Part shown: one piece after another, positions 53,001 through 63,329 of the stretch | Layout of the letters: each line of letters opens with the position of its first letter | Position numbering within the stretch: the first letter of the stretch is position 1 | DNA from: Lutraria lutraria | Taxonomy: Eukaryota; Mollusca; Bivalvia; Venerida; Mactridae | Length of the DNA stretch: 64,000 nucleotides | Direction of reading: 5' to 3' | NCBI GenBank assembly: GCA_964023205.1 | Contig: OZ026850.1 | Span: 9,559,270 to 9,623,269 of the forward strand | Notes under the pieces: model-generated | Told to the model about the DNA's origin: nothing | What the model saw: the letters and a program-made list of their open reading frames with translations, nothing else | The model's database searches: none | Program-made: the position numbers and the translations under genes

Positions 53001-54054
53001 TTTATCGATAGAATATTAATTTTAAGATAATTGTTAAAATCGATATATGAAAAAAAATGTATTAATTCACTGGAAATGGGTCTCGTATTTTATCATTCCA
53101 ATTTTGCATTAATAAATCTCGTTATCTCTGTACAACATGGTTAAAAATCACTCGTTCTTTTCTTCACCTTGATTAAACGTGCATTATCAAATCCAGTAAT
53201 TTCTAGCAAAAGCAAATTGTATTATTAGATACTTTGTTTTGATTTGTATTTAAATAACTCGACATTAAGTTGTACAACTGTTTTGAACGTAATAACTTTA
53301 ACTAACATTGTATGATATTAACTTGGAGTTTCTTTCTAAAGGTACTCTCCCTAAACCTCCGTAAAATTATTTTGAGTATGTCTTTTTACACATTGTCAAG
53401 TGGTTCAAATACTATACATGATCTTTTTCTATTTTTTTCCTAACAAAAGCCCCTAATCTCAGATACATACTTTAGATTCGGCATAATTAGTTTATCGATT
53501 GTTTCATAATTATGACTAATACTGTGATTATTTATAGATGGCTTATTAGCTTTGTCCACGTAATGCTGCCATGATTTTTTTTTTCGGAACGCAAGTCAAT
53601 ATTTCCTATAATGCGAAAAGATGGTTTTCATGAATTCTAAATGGTTCATGAAACTAATATTCAATATTTCATGTTCATGTCGTCTTATTTGTGTTGATTA
53701 TTTTGTACAGACATAAAGGCTTTTACTCTTCAGGGTAATACATATACCATTCTGGGAAAACGTCAAGATGTCTTTGTTTGATAAACACATAAATTTGATG
53801 CTAACTTTTAGACGCGCGTTACAAACAAGTTTTAGAAGATGATAAATCGCTCTGTAATACGGAAGTTGAAATATTCTCTTATATACATGTATTCAGATGA
53901 TGAATTATTTCTTGTAAACTTGCCAGTTACCAGTTTTGTCATAAAATGAGTTTTGTATGATCACATTCGGAGAGAATTCATCTCTTCATTCGGAATAAAA
54001 CAAAAACTTGCCCATTTCTCGCATACAAGTACAGAACAACCACTACAAAGCAGC
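50098..54054. other. Intergenic DNA, no gene seen
   Basis: It contains a short (TA)n run at 50319-50334 and poly-T tracts at 52483-52505. A weak tRNA-like stretch at about 50520-50560 (GGTGTGGTTGAGTGTG ... GGTCCTGGGTTGAT) may be a SINE head fragment. Only short open frames occur, none supported as a gene. Confidence 0.45.
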
Positions 54055-54185
54055 ACTGTATGGGAGTAGCAAGATTAGGTTGTTGTTGAGAGGTTATTGT
54101 AATAGAGAGGTGGGGGAAATCATGCTGTTGTTGCAGGGAGGTTGTGGTTTAAAACAGGGCCGCTCTACAGAGGTTGAATTGTATT
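54055..54185 (+). repeat. GAGAGGTTG dispersed repeat, copy C (partial)
   Basis: The copy reads TGGGAGTAGCAAGATTAGG, TTGTTGAGAGGTTATTG, CATGCTGTTGTTGCAGGGAG, GGGCCGCTCTACAGAGGTTG. The order matches copies A (minus strand, 11705-11885) and B (18735-18866). Confidence 0.75.
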
Positions 54186-54300
54186 TTAAACGAATGAAAT
54201 GAAGAAAGTCATTGCACCCTGACATCTACGTGGAATGCCGAAGTAGCCCTGCTTTTAATGTCAATATATACACCTGTATACATGTATAAGTTGATCACGC

Positions 54301-54544
54301 GTATAAAAAACACCAAGGTAGTGAACTCGCCATTTTTTCGATTGACCGAAGTGACAAAATAGGCGTGGGTCCCGGCTTTCCTTCTAAAAGCTGTCAAAAC
54401 GTTTAAAGTTGGGGCACACTACAACGAAAGCAAGGTTCCCGGAAAGCACGTGCAGATTAGAAGGAAAGCCGGGACCCACGCTTATTTTCGTCACTTCCGT
54501 CAATCGGAAAGATGGCGACTGCACTACCTTGGTGTTTTTTATAC
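54301..54544. mobile_element. Foldback element (about 86-bp inverted arms)
   Basis: The left arm 54301-54386 (GTATAAAAAACACCAAGGTA ... CGGCTTTCCTTCTA) pairs with the right arm 54458-54544 (TAGAAGGAAAGCCGGGACCC ... CCTTGGTGTTTTTTATAC) around a 71-bp loop. Mismatches are few and scattered. Transcribed, it would form a long hairpin. There is no open frame of note beyond chance. Confidence 0.88.
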
Positions 54545-54766
54545 ACTCAATAAAGGGAAAACGTGAAGATTTTTCTTTCAACAGATTTGCGTTGTTTGAC
54601 GAGTGAAATTGAAAAATAATGTCAGTAAACGTATAAAAATCTCTGAATCGAGTGCCTATGCTTAGGACGAGCCAATCTGAAACGGCCATTCATCCGGTTT
54701 AAAGATGGCGAGGAGAGGTAAAAAAAGCACGTGTTGTTCGTGATAGTGTCTTTTGTTTTCAGTTAA

Positions 54767-55908
54767 GGGTGATCACTCGTGAGCTTTTGTGATACAAAGC
54801 AGTCTAGCTAAATGTCGTAAAATTTCAAGTTGAAATTATTGTATTTTTTATCATCTAATGTAGTCAACAATGTAATTTAAATGCATAAATAATTTCAAAG
54901 TGGCATTTTCTTCATCGCATTTTTTTACTGCTTTTACGACATCCGACCAGATTACGGCAGTCAATTAAGTTCGTTTGTATATATACAACAACAATATGCC
55001 ATTCAGTATTTATCAGTTAAAGGTTGTTAAATTTTATATGAATACATTTATATAACCTGGTTTGCAAATATATTGTTCTTAAAAAATGTAAAAAAAATTG
55101 TTTATTTCTTTTTAACGTTCATATTGAAATAGTCGCTGTTGTAAAACGGTGGGTGGGGTAAGTTTTCATCAAGTTTAGCATTATGAACACATATCCGTTG
55201 AAAAATATTCATCCAAAATTCATAAAAGTCCATCAAATATTGTTTCTGATTATGCATATGCGGTTATTTATGCAACATGCAGTGGTTTTGCATTGAAAGA
55301 GGTCATTAACTAAGAAATATCCAGTTTTTGCTGAAAAGAAAAGCTTAGAGACCTAACATTTCACATGATAACTTTCTTATATGAACATGGACATGTGTTT
55401 TTCATGTAATATTTTTAATTGGTGTTTAACCTATTTCAGCATAATCAATGTCATTCAAAATCCTTGTTACTCCTTCAATACGTAAAAAATGTATAAACAT
55501 TATTCATAACCCCTTATTTTTTAGCCATTTTATAGATCTTAATTTGGTAAATAACACAGTGTTTGAAATAGTACACAGTCAAGAAATTGGCATAAAGTGG
55601 ACATTTAATGCTTTAAGTTTCTTCTACATTCAGACTGTGATACAACCAGTACATTTTTAAAGTGATTTGGTTAATATTTACTGAAATATTTGGTTATTTA
55701 TCTAGCCACACCCCTTTTTCAAAACCATTATTAGGAAAATTACCGATTTTGGGTATATCACTAAAAAGTAATTTTACGAAAAAGTTAAATCATGGACATA
55801 TACTTTTCACACTAAAAACTGAATGACAACATGTTATTCTTCAAAATTAAATAAGAATCGAAACATCCTTGTTACAAGAAAATTTTTCGATTTCACGAGT
55901 GATCACCC
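54767..55908 (+). mobile_element. TTAA-flanked DNA transposon, copy 1 (1142 bp)
   Basis: The termini GGGTGATCACTCGTGA and its reverse complement form 16-bp perfect inverted repeats. TTAA lies immediately outside both ends (54763-54766 and 55909-55912). The interior is almost identical to copy 2 at 61449-62584. Internal frames are under 95 codons with no transposase signature, so it is non-autonomous. A TTAA target is used by piggyBac and Kolobok transposases (established knowledge). The purine GGG start fits Kolobok better than piggyBac, whose ends usually start CCY. That assignment is an inference. Confidence 0.92.
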
Positions 55909-56089
55909 TTAAATAGATTCACGTGTTTCTAGTGAACACGACCGATGTATTTTTTCGTGATTTTCTGAGTCCAGGAGTTCTATACCTTTACTATATACAT
56001 TTTTAATATATATGTGAAAACGCGACAGGAACTCGATGCAGCAACAAGCAGATGATCATATCATTGCTTTAAACCTACCAGAGAAGATT

Positions 56090-56220
56090 TTGTCTGTTTA
56101 TTTGAGTTTTACGCCCATTTTCAACAGTCAGAGTCCTATGAGGCGGACACTACGAAGAACCAGTACTAAACATCCATATCCTCCGTAAGCACCAGCCTAC
56201 TTTCTTACATAAAGACAGAG
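56090..56220 (-). mobile_element. SINE, truncated second copy
   Basis: On the minus strand, TCTTTATGT, GCTTACGGA, TAGTACTGGTTCTTC, GACTCTGACTGTTGAAAA and GGGCGTAAAACTC occur in the same order as in the SINE at 48408-48660, with a deletion of about 15 bp after TTCTTC. The tRNA-like head is missing and the tail is short (AAATAAACAGAC). Confidence 0.8.
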
Positions 56221-56284
56221 AAGAAGGAAGGTATGGTGAAATAAGTCTAAAGAGAAAATTAACGGTCTAGTGTAAATTCATAAT

Positions 56285-56600
56285 GACTTTTTCCGGCGGG
56301 GACGCCGCACAGTCGCTATGTGAACGTCGTAGACGTCGTGGGGCGGGGTAAAAACGCGAAGAACGCAGTAGGATCGCCGTATGATCGCTGTATGGTCGCC
56401 GTGCAAAATCGCGATAGGGACGCTGCGAACATGCACAGATCACAGGGAACACGGCCCCGGTGTTACGGGTAACTGAAACCTGGATTTATTTAAGGAAATA
56501 AAAGGGCGTTCTCAATGCGACAATCGGCGTCCTCCTCAATTTGACAATTTGGGATGCAATACGGACGCGAGTCCGGTGTGACGGGGGTATTAACGTGTGT
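56285..56600. repeat. CpG-rich block, probably a decayed interspersed repeat
   Basis: GC content and CpG density rise sharply. Short motifs such as GATCGC, GTCGC and GACGC recur at irregular short spacing (56300-56430: GACGCCGCACAGTCGC, GTATGATCGCTGTATG, GTCGCCGTGCAAAATCGC). The pattern of near-repeated CG-containing words suggests a repeat. No gene is supported, and a 61-codon minus-strand frame here looks like chance. Confidence 0.45.
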
Positions 56601-57251
56601 TGCTCTGCGCCACTTCTTAATTTGTTTGAGTATGAAAGGTAACACTTGACAGCTTATCATTTTGTTTGAAAGACGACCTTGATCCATTTAGCTTTTAGAT
56701 AGTCGAATACCAACGACAGAATTCTTAATTTCTAACGGAAAACAATTGTACTGCTTTAGGAAGCACTTATCAGTTCATCAAAGGTGAATATTTGAGGCCC
56801 ATATCGTTTCTTATCGAAACATTTGCCAATTTTATCACTTTGATTTACAACATTTCATACTACAACGGTAGAAAGTATCGCAACCGAAACACAAGTCAAT
56901 TAAGAAAGAAAAAATAGCAAAGCAGCCACAAGTGTCTCTTTACTTTCTAGTAAACATTGAAAATATTTTAGTAATCAATTTCAGTATTATTCAAGGATAC
57001 AAAAGTGTGTAAACATTCACTTCTCGTGCAACAATGGTGTCTTTATATGAATAATATAAGTAAAGATAAGTTAGAAAATAAACCATTGCTATATATTTTA
57101 GATGAAAACACTTAAAATAAACTACAATATTTGTTCTGATGACCAGTACAGTACCTCACAATCAGGACTACATGTACATGTATGTAGGACCACATAAGAA
57201 GGCAGATAAGATTTGGTCTCACATATTAATGTTGTCAGTGTAAAGTTCACC
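56601..57251. other. Upstream region of the secreted-protein gene
   Basis: The sequence directly upstream of the start codon at 57252 is AT-rich. I see no clear TATA box or initiator. A promoter must lie here if the gene is transcribed, but it cannot be placed. Confidence 0.4.
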
Positions 57252-58996
57252 ATGAGGACCCTATTATACACCAGTTTGGTAACATTCTGTCTGTCCGTGT
57301 ATGGATTTGACCAGACTCAACTTTATGATAAGAATATTATGCATGCTGACTATTATACAAGGTAAGGTTTTTATATCACTGTGCTGTTGGTTGATGAAAT
57401 ATATCATACACTATTATTCCTCAAATCTTAGACATGCACAAACTATGGAGTTACTTAGCATTAAGGTTTGATTCGTATTGATTTGGACATCAGGACTATA
57501 TCTATTCAGTATATAGTGTCTTCGTAAGCTACAATAAATCTACGATATAGAACACCATAATTAGAAGGCGAGATTGTCGTTATTATGATTAAACCGAAGT
57601 TACGACCATCATATCTGTGAATTTAGCCACCCACCACATTCCCATACAATTATTGTATACAATAATGTCCATGTTCGTTTACTTTCATCAAGATAGCATT
57701 CATACAACCTTTTTTGTTCAGTTTTCCATAGCCGTAACGCGCCCAGTTCGCACGAATTTTGATGTGGATCAAAATACTACGTTATTCTACATCTGCCATA
57801 CAATTGTAAAACTAGTTCCCGGTTCATGTTGCAGTTCATGTTTATGTAAGTTCAGTTTCCATGAGTACTTTCAGTACTTTGATTATTTAATTATCATTTA
57901 TGATTGTTGGCGACACAGCAAGCAGACAACTATTAGAATAGCCGCTTTACATGTAATATGTTGTTTGTACAAGGTGATTAATATAATCATTCTAGGGGAT
58001 ACAGCAACCCTATAACCGATTCTGGCACTGGTAGCGGAAACAGTAACACCGGAAGTAGCACTGGAAGTGAGACCGGTTCCGGAAGTAGCAGTGGAAGTGA
58101 GACTAGTTCCGGAAGTAGCAGTGGAAGTGAGACTAGTTCCGGAAGTAGCAGTGGAAGTGAGAGTGGTAGCAGCAGCAGCAGCAGTAGTAGTAGTAGCAGT
58201 TGGAGCAACAGCAGCAGCTGGTCATGGGTTGGTAGATCTGCTCACAGATTGGACGCCGGTATTAAGATTCAGACATGGGATTTCGAGGAATATTTCATAC
58301 ATAAAACTGGTGTGTATGGAGTCGATTGGCATACTGAAATATATGATGCCAGACAGATGCATGGGTAATGGTATTTTAGATATCATTAATACTATTTGTT
58401 CTTGTAAATTTATACATTCCAGTGTATCATGGACTTCGGCGAAAACATGTCCAGTTTGTATTTTTTGTTTGTTTTTGTGTTTTGACCCAGAATAGACTAA
58501 ATTAACCCTGCTACCGTATGTTGTGATGTACAAAATAATGTGTTCAATGACTCTTCATCTCGTGTCAAGTGAATTACACAAATCAGCAAACAACCTTGAC
58601 TCACATTGTAGCGTGTAGGACTGTGTCACATGTAACAGTAATGGCGCCGAACGAGAAGTACAACAAACACGTTAAAACATTGATTAAAAAAGATATTTAT
58701 TGACGAAAACATTCTAACATGTTCATTGTCAATACAATGATACATATATAAGTATTAGACTCAATGTTTAGCTTTTTAGAATATCTCTCCCCTAATACGA
58801 TTCACATGTATAACATTATATTGGTGTCTTTTACAGATGGACAAGAACAAAATGTGGCAATGTAATATTAACCACTGTAGGTGAACTTGTACGTGCTTCA
58901 AACCTACAATGTAGTACATCATGTGACAGTATGGACGCTGCTGATTCCATGTGGAAACTTGTACACGAATCCTCATTCTGTTTTGGTGATAAATAA
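57252..58996 (+). CDS. Secreted Gly/Ser-rich protein, 3 exons, 212 aa
   Basis: Exons are 57252-57361, 57996-58364 and 58837-58996. Introns start GTAAGG and GTAATG and end TTCTAG and TTTTACAG. Both fall in phase 2 and the joined frame is exactly 213 codons including TAA. Residues 1-18 (MRTLLYTSLVTFCLSVYG) form a typical signal peptide. Residues about 38-53 are a Gly/Ser/Thr/Asn linker. About 54-93 are four near-copies of a 10-residue unit like GSSSGSETSS, encoded by a 30-bp repeat. An 11-Ser run coded by AGC/AGT and a Trp/Ser patch (WSNSSSWSW) follow. The last 100 residues are mixed globular-looking sequence with four cysteines, which could form two disulfides. The layout resembles secreted matrix, silk-like or mucin-like proteins, but I recognise no family. 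An old dispersed repeat sits in intron 1 and an AATAAA lies about 240 nt past the stop. The start is the first ATG of the signal peptide. Confidence 0.8.
57715..57915 (+). repeat. Dispersed repeat in intron 1 (partner at 12060)
   Basis: TTTTCCATAGCCGTAACGC, AAACTAGTTCCCGGTTC, ATGTTGCAGTTCATG and TAAGTTCAGTTTCCATGAG match 12060-12236 on the opposite strand. A 132-codon open frame overlapping it (57617-58015) is judged to be a chance frame through the repeat. Confidence 0.8.
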
Positions 58997-59233
58997 TAAG
59001 CTTCATATATGTGTGTGTCTATTAAATCATACTGCAGTACAATCATGTTCCGTTTTATTAATGACGTTATTTGATTATGTTGAATTCAATTTACAACTGA
59101 TCAATCGTGTTACTGGCCAGTTCCCACTGTTCCGAGCTTGCAACAGACAACTTCTTGCGTGAAGCGTTAGTGAGGGTTAGAAATGAGATGTTCATGTATA
59201 ATACACAATACAAACAGCCAGATTATATGTTAA

Positions 59234-59239
59234 AATAAA
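59234..59239 (+). promoter_or_regulatory. Candidate poly(A) signal AATAAA for the 57252 gene
   Basis: This canonical hexamer lies 238 nt downstream of the TAA at 58994-58996. The spacing is reasonable for a short 3' untranslated region. Confidence 0.5.
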
Positions 59240-61448
59240 GCATGAACCGGAGAAGAGGGTAATAAATCAATAATTCATTAATTTTACAAGAGGTGTTTAC
59301 GCATGATCATAACACTGATGTCATTAGAACCCTGCCCATTACTGTGTTAGATGAGACAGTATGAGATAATATGATAAAGTGGAATACTAGTATATCCTTA
59401 TTCAAAGACTAAATGATCAAGTATACTAAGTATTACATCCAACTAAAGCATTATAGTTTCTCCGAAATGTATAACCTCAGAGTTAATATCAGCGGGACAG
59501 GACGAGGTATTATGACTTTAGATAACATGGAGGCTGGACGTTTATTAGTATTAGAAATCAGCTGATTTTCTCTAAATTGATTGACCCTACGACAAGTTTC
59601 TCTCGTCATTTAATTCACTAGAGTGTTAATGCATGTATATGTTGTTTTTGTTTCCTTTTGTTGAGCGAGAGCTATAACACAAACTGAATCAATTCTAAAA
59701 ACACGTTCATCATTTAAATAAGATGCTTTGTAACAATTGTTACAGTGTTCATACATCATGTTATAAAATACCATCTTATGATATCGATAGGTATAACTAC
59801 ATCTTCATTGGAAACTATATACACAATAATCTATATGCAGTGTGACAGCAAGTCCTCTTCAGAATTGATTTTTGTATTTTGACAAAGTTTTCTTAATCTA
59901 AGAGAAATTAAGAATTCATTACGTGTTTTCATTTACTCAGTTCACGGACTGCCCTTGAATAATTTAGATCCGCGTGGATTCGTTACGGACATGACTTGAA
60001 TATAAATTTGATTCAATGTCTTGCTTTGTGAAGGAATGGGCTAATCTAACGTTAGGGAAAGACTGCGACAAATAAAAAATAACATTAGAAGATAATTTTA
60101 TCTTTATTGGAACTGTTATCACGACAGCATATTAAAGAGACGACAGTCCCAGAAACTCTTAAAGCACAACCTTCGCTCGTTGATCTGTTTGAAACACGAG
60201 ACAGATTACGTCTTGAATTAAAATGTATAAAGCTATAGCTGACAGTCCTATGATTGGCAAAATAATTGTTTGTATGTAATTCGTATCATACAAACTTACA
60301 AAGAGCCTTAACTTATATGCTAGTAATGAATATTAGAAGGAATCTGTAAAGTTTGATAATCAACTAGAAATGAGAGGGAGATAACTCGGGAATTAAAAAT
60401 CAACAAAATCAAACATTTTCAATATTCAATCAGGCATAGTAAATTATATTGTTGTTTATATTACCTTGTGAATGAGAGGTGGAGATGTTTGAATTCAGCA
60501 AACGCTGCTTGAATCGTTTAACAGTGGAATAAAATGTTAGGGAACTTTTTAATAATATTTACTATATTATATCACTACCAAACATAGAACTTAGTTTTCA
60601 CACACATAAGAATACAATAAAAAACAAAAAAACAATTTAAAACAGGAAATCTCCATCTCAAGAAATGCGTTTTGTTTATTGATTAAATAATTTAATACAT
60701 AACATTTTTCACTAATTAATGATTCAATGATAGACAAACGAGGCAGAGTTTTTACTAAAATACTGTATATCATACATGTAAGACCAAAGAGATAATGGCG
60801 TCTAATATACTAAGATGATTTTTGTGACGATTGATTTATCAATCGTACACAGTGCTTTTGTTTAAACAAATCCAATCAAAACAAGACAAACCAAACGACA
60901 CTCAAAACAGAACAACAAGAAAAAAACACAGAACAAAACGAAAAAACCCGAACAAAACCGAATGCACATTTGATAAACTATAAATCGACAGTCGTACAAA
61001 AATCTCTATCAGAACTACTTTCGTAAAAAAACGCTCAACTATTTTTTCAAAATAAAAATAGTGAAATAGTTCATTTGTTTATATATTCAAAATACCAAAT
61101 TATGCAGTTTTATCTCGTAATTATCACGGTATCTTACGTTATTTCGTGTGTTTATTTGTTAAGTAAACATCAACGCGTGCTCCCTATTTAACAGCTTCTT
61201 TCTGAACACAAACATTTTAGAATAATAGCTGCTGATCTTTTTTTTGTATTTTTATTTTCTATTCCACATGTAATATACAACAGTCTATTTTCATACAAAG
61301 TACATAGTAAAGCAAACATGTCTAATTTTTTGTCCAATATTATTGTATACCTATAACAGTACTATCATGTAACAAATGCACTACAAAAGAAGAAAAGTCA
61401 ACTTATCAAAATTAATACACAGTAATTGTGTAGTCGTTTAGTTATTAA
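59240..61448. other. Intergenic DNA, no gene seen
   Basis: AT-rich sequence. 60855-60960 is a low-complexity A/C-rich tract (repeated AAAC, AACAAG and ACAAAACG words) reminiscent of SINE tails, but no SINE body was recognised next to it. Confidence 0.5.
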
Positions 61449-62584
61449 GGGTGATCACTCGTGAGCTTTTGTAATACAAAGCAGTCTAGGTAAATGTCGT
61501 AAAATTTCAAGTTGAAATTATTGTATTTTTTATCATCTAATGTAGCCAACAATGTTATTTAAATGCATAAATAATTTCAAAGTGGCATTTTCTTCATCGC
61601 GATTTTTTACTGCTTTTACGACATCCGACCAGATTACGGCAGTCAAATTAGTTTGTCTGTATATATACAACAACAATATGCCGTTCAGTATTTCTCAGTT
61701 AAAGGTTGTTAAATTTTGTATGAATACATTTATATAACCTGGTTTGCAAATATATTGTTGTAAAAAACATTGTTTATTTCTTTTTAACGTTCATATTGAA
61801 ATAGTTGCTGTTGTAAAACGGTGGGTGGGGTAAGTTTTCATAAAGTTTAGCATTATGAACAGATATCCGTTGAAAAATATTCATCCAAAATTCATACAAG
61901 TCCATCAAATTTTGTTTCGGATTATGCATTATGTGGTTATTTATACAACATGCAGTGGTTTTGCCTTGAAAGAGGTCATTAACTAAGAAATATCCAGTTT
62001 TCGCCGAAAAGAAAAGCTTAGAGACCTAACTTTTCACATGATAACTTTCTTATATGAACATGGACATGTGCTTTTCATGTCATATTTTTAATTGGTGTTT
62101 AACCCACTTCAGCATAATCAATGTCATTCAAAATCCTTGTTACTCCTTCAATACGTAAAAAATGTATAAACATTATTCACAACCCCTTATTTTTTAGCCA
62201 TTTTATAGATCTTAATTTGGTAAATAACACGGTGTTTGAAATAGTACACAGTCAAGAAATTGGCATAAAGTGAACATTTAATGCTTTAAGTTTCTTCCAC
62301 ATTCAGACTGTGATACAACCAGTACATTTTTATGTGATTTGGTTAATATTTACTGAAATAATTTGGTTATTTAATCTACCCACACCCCTTTTTCAAAAAC
62401 CATTATTAGGAAAATTACCGATTTTGGGTATATCACTAAAAAGTAATTTTACGAAAAAGTTAAATCATGGACATATACTTTTCATAAGTAAAAACTTAAT
62501 GACAACATGTTATTCTCCAAAATTAAATAAGAATCGAAACATCCTTGTTACAAGAAAAATTTTCGATTTCACGAGTGATCACCC
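61449..62584 (+). mobile_element. TTAA-flanked DNA transposon, copy 2 (1136 bp)
   Basis: It has the same 16-bp termini (GGGTGATCACTCGTGA) and flanking TTAA (61445-61448 and 62585-62588) as copy 1, in the same orientation. The two copies differ by scattered substitutions and a few small indels. Copy 1 has, for example, an A-rich insertion near 55080 absent here. The longest frame (62310-62588, 92 codons) ends across the terminus and is not a transposase. Confidence 0.92.
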
Positions 62585-62588
62585 TTAA

Positions 62589-63329
62589 ATAGTTTCATTT
62601 TGTTTTAACAAAAGTTATTGTAGACAGGAATAATAAAAGTTTAAAGAAAATAGGCTTTAAATTAAGCATTATATTACCATACTTCATTATTAGTTACAAG
62701 GTTTGTGTTATGAAAAATAAATAAATGACAAGTAAAATATCTAGTATAACAAATGACGACCTAATGAGCTAGTGATTAAGGTGAAACATAGGGCTGTATT
62801 ATACAATGACTATAAATAAAAATAACTTAACAACTTTGTGTATATTATCTTAAGCAAATTTCTTAGTTTTACAGCAGAAACATGCATAATTGAATTATAT
62901 GAAAAAATAAAACAATTGCCACATTATTAATATTTATCATTATCATTAAGGTAGTTGTAACAGAGATCATATATCTATAAAAGTTTTCAATAACAGTACT
63001 TTTGACAAAGTGTCGTTTTCCTTGTTATGTGTTTTAAGACTGAAAAAAAATAGACAATTATATATCACATGGGTATTTTAGATGACTCATTGAATTTATA
63101 CAGAACAAAAATACTAGCATATTCAGTAAAAGAAAAAGGTGCAAGGAGGAGAGAAAGACAGTAAGTGTAGTCGACAGTTATCTTTCAAATGACATTGATA
63201 CAGTTAGAAAAAGATACTGAAAACAGTTTTCCAGCATATGTATTCTATTTTTTATTAAAGAAGAATCAAGTGAATCTTTTAGTACCTTTAGTACATAGAA
63301 TGAATACAAGATGACTATATCATTGTTGA
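62589..63329. other. AT-rich DNA, possibly 3' flank of the LINE fragment
   Basis: Nothing is recognised with confidence. A minus-strand frame at 63178-63396 continues the LINE-like reading in another frame and may represent its degraded 3' end. Confidence 0.4.

Noticed and set aside
57617..58015. A 132-codon open frame with Cys-rich stretches
   Set aside because: It lies in intron 1 and on a dispersed repeat also found at 12060-12236. It conflicts with the well-supported exon 2 frame.
58222..58533. Minus-strand and alternative-frame open reading frames over exons 2 and 3 of the secreted-protein gene
   Set aside because: They are shadows of the spliced plus-strand frame and lack a signal peptide, splice logic or domain.
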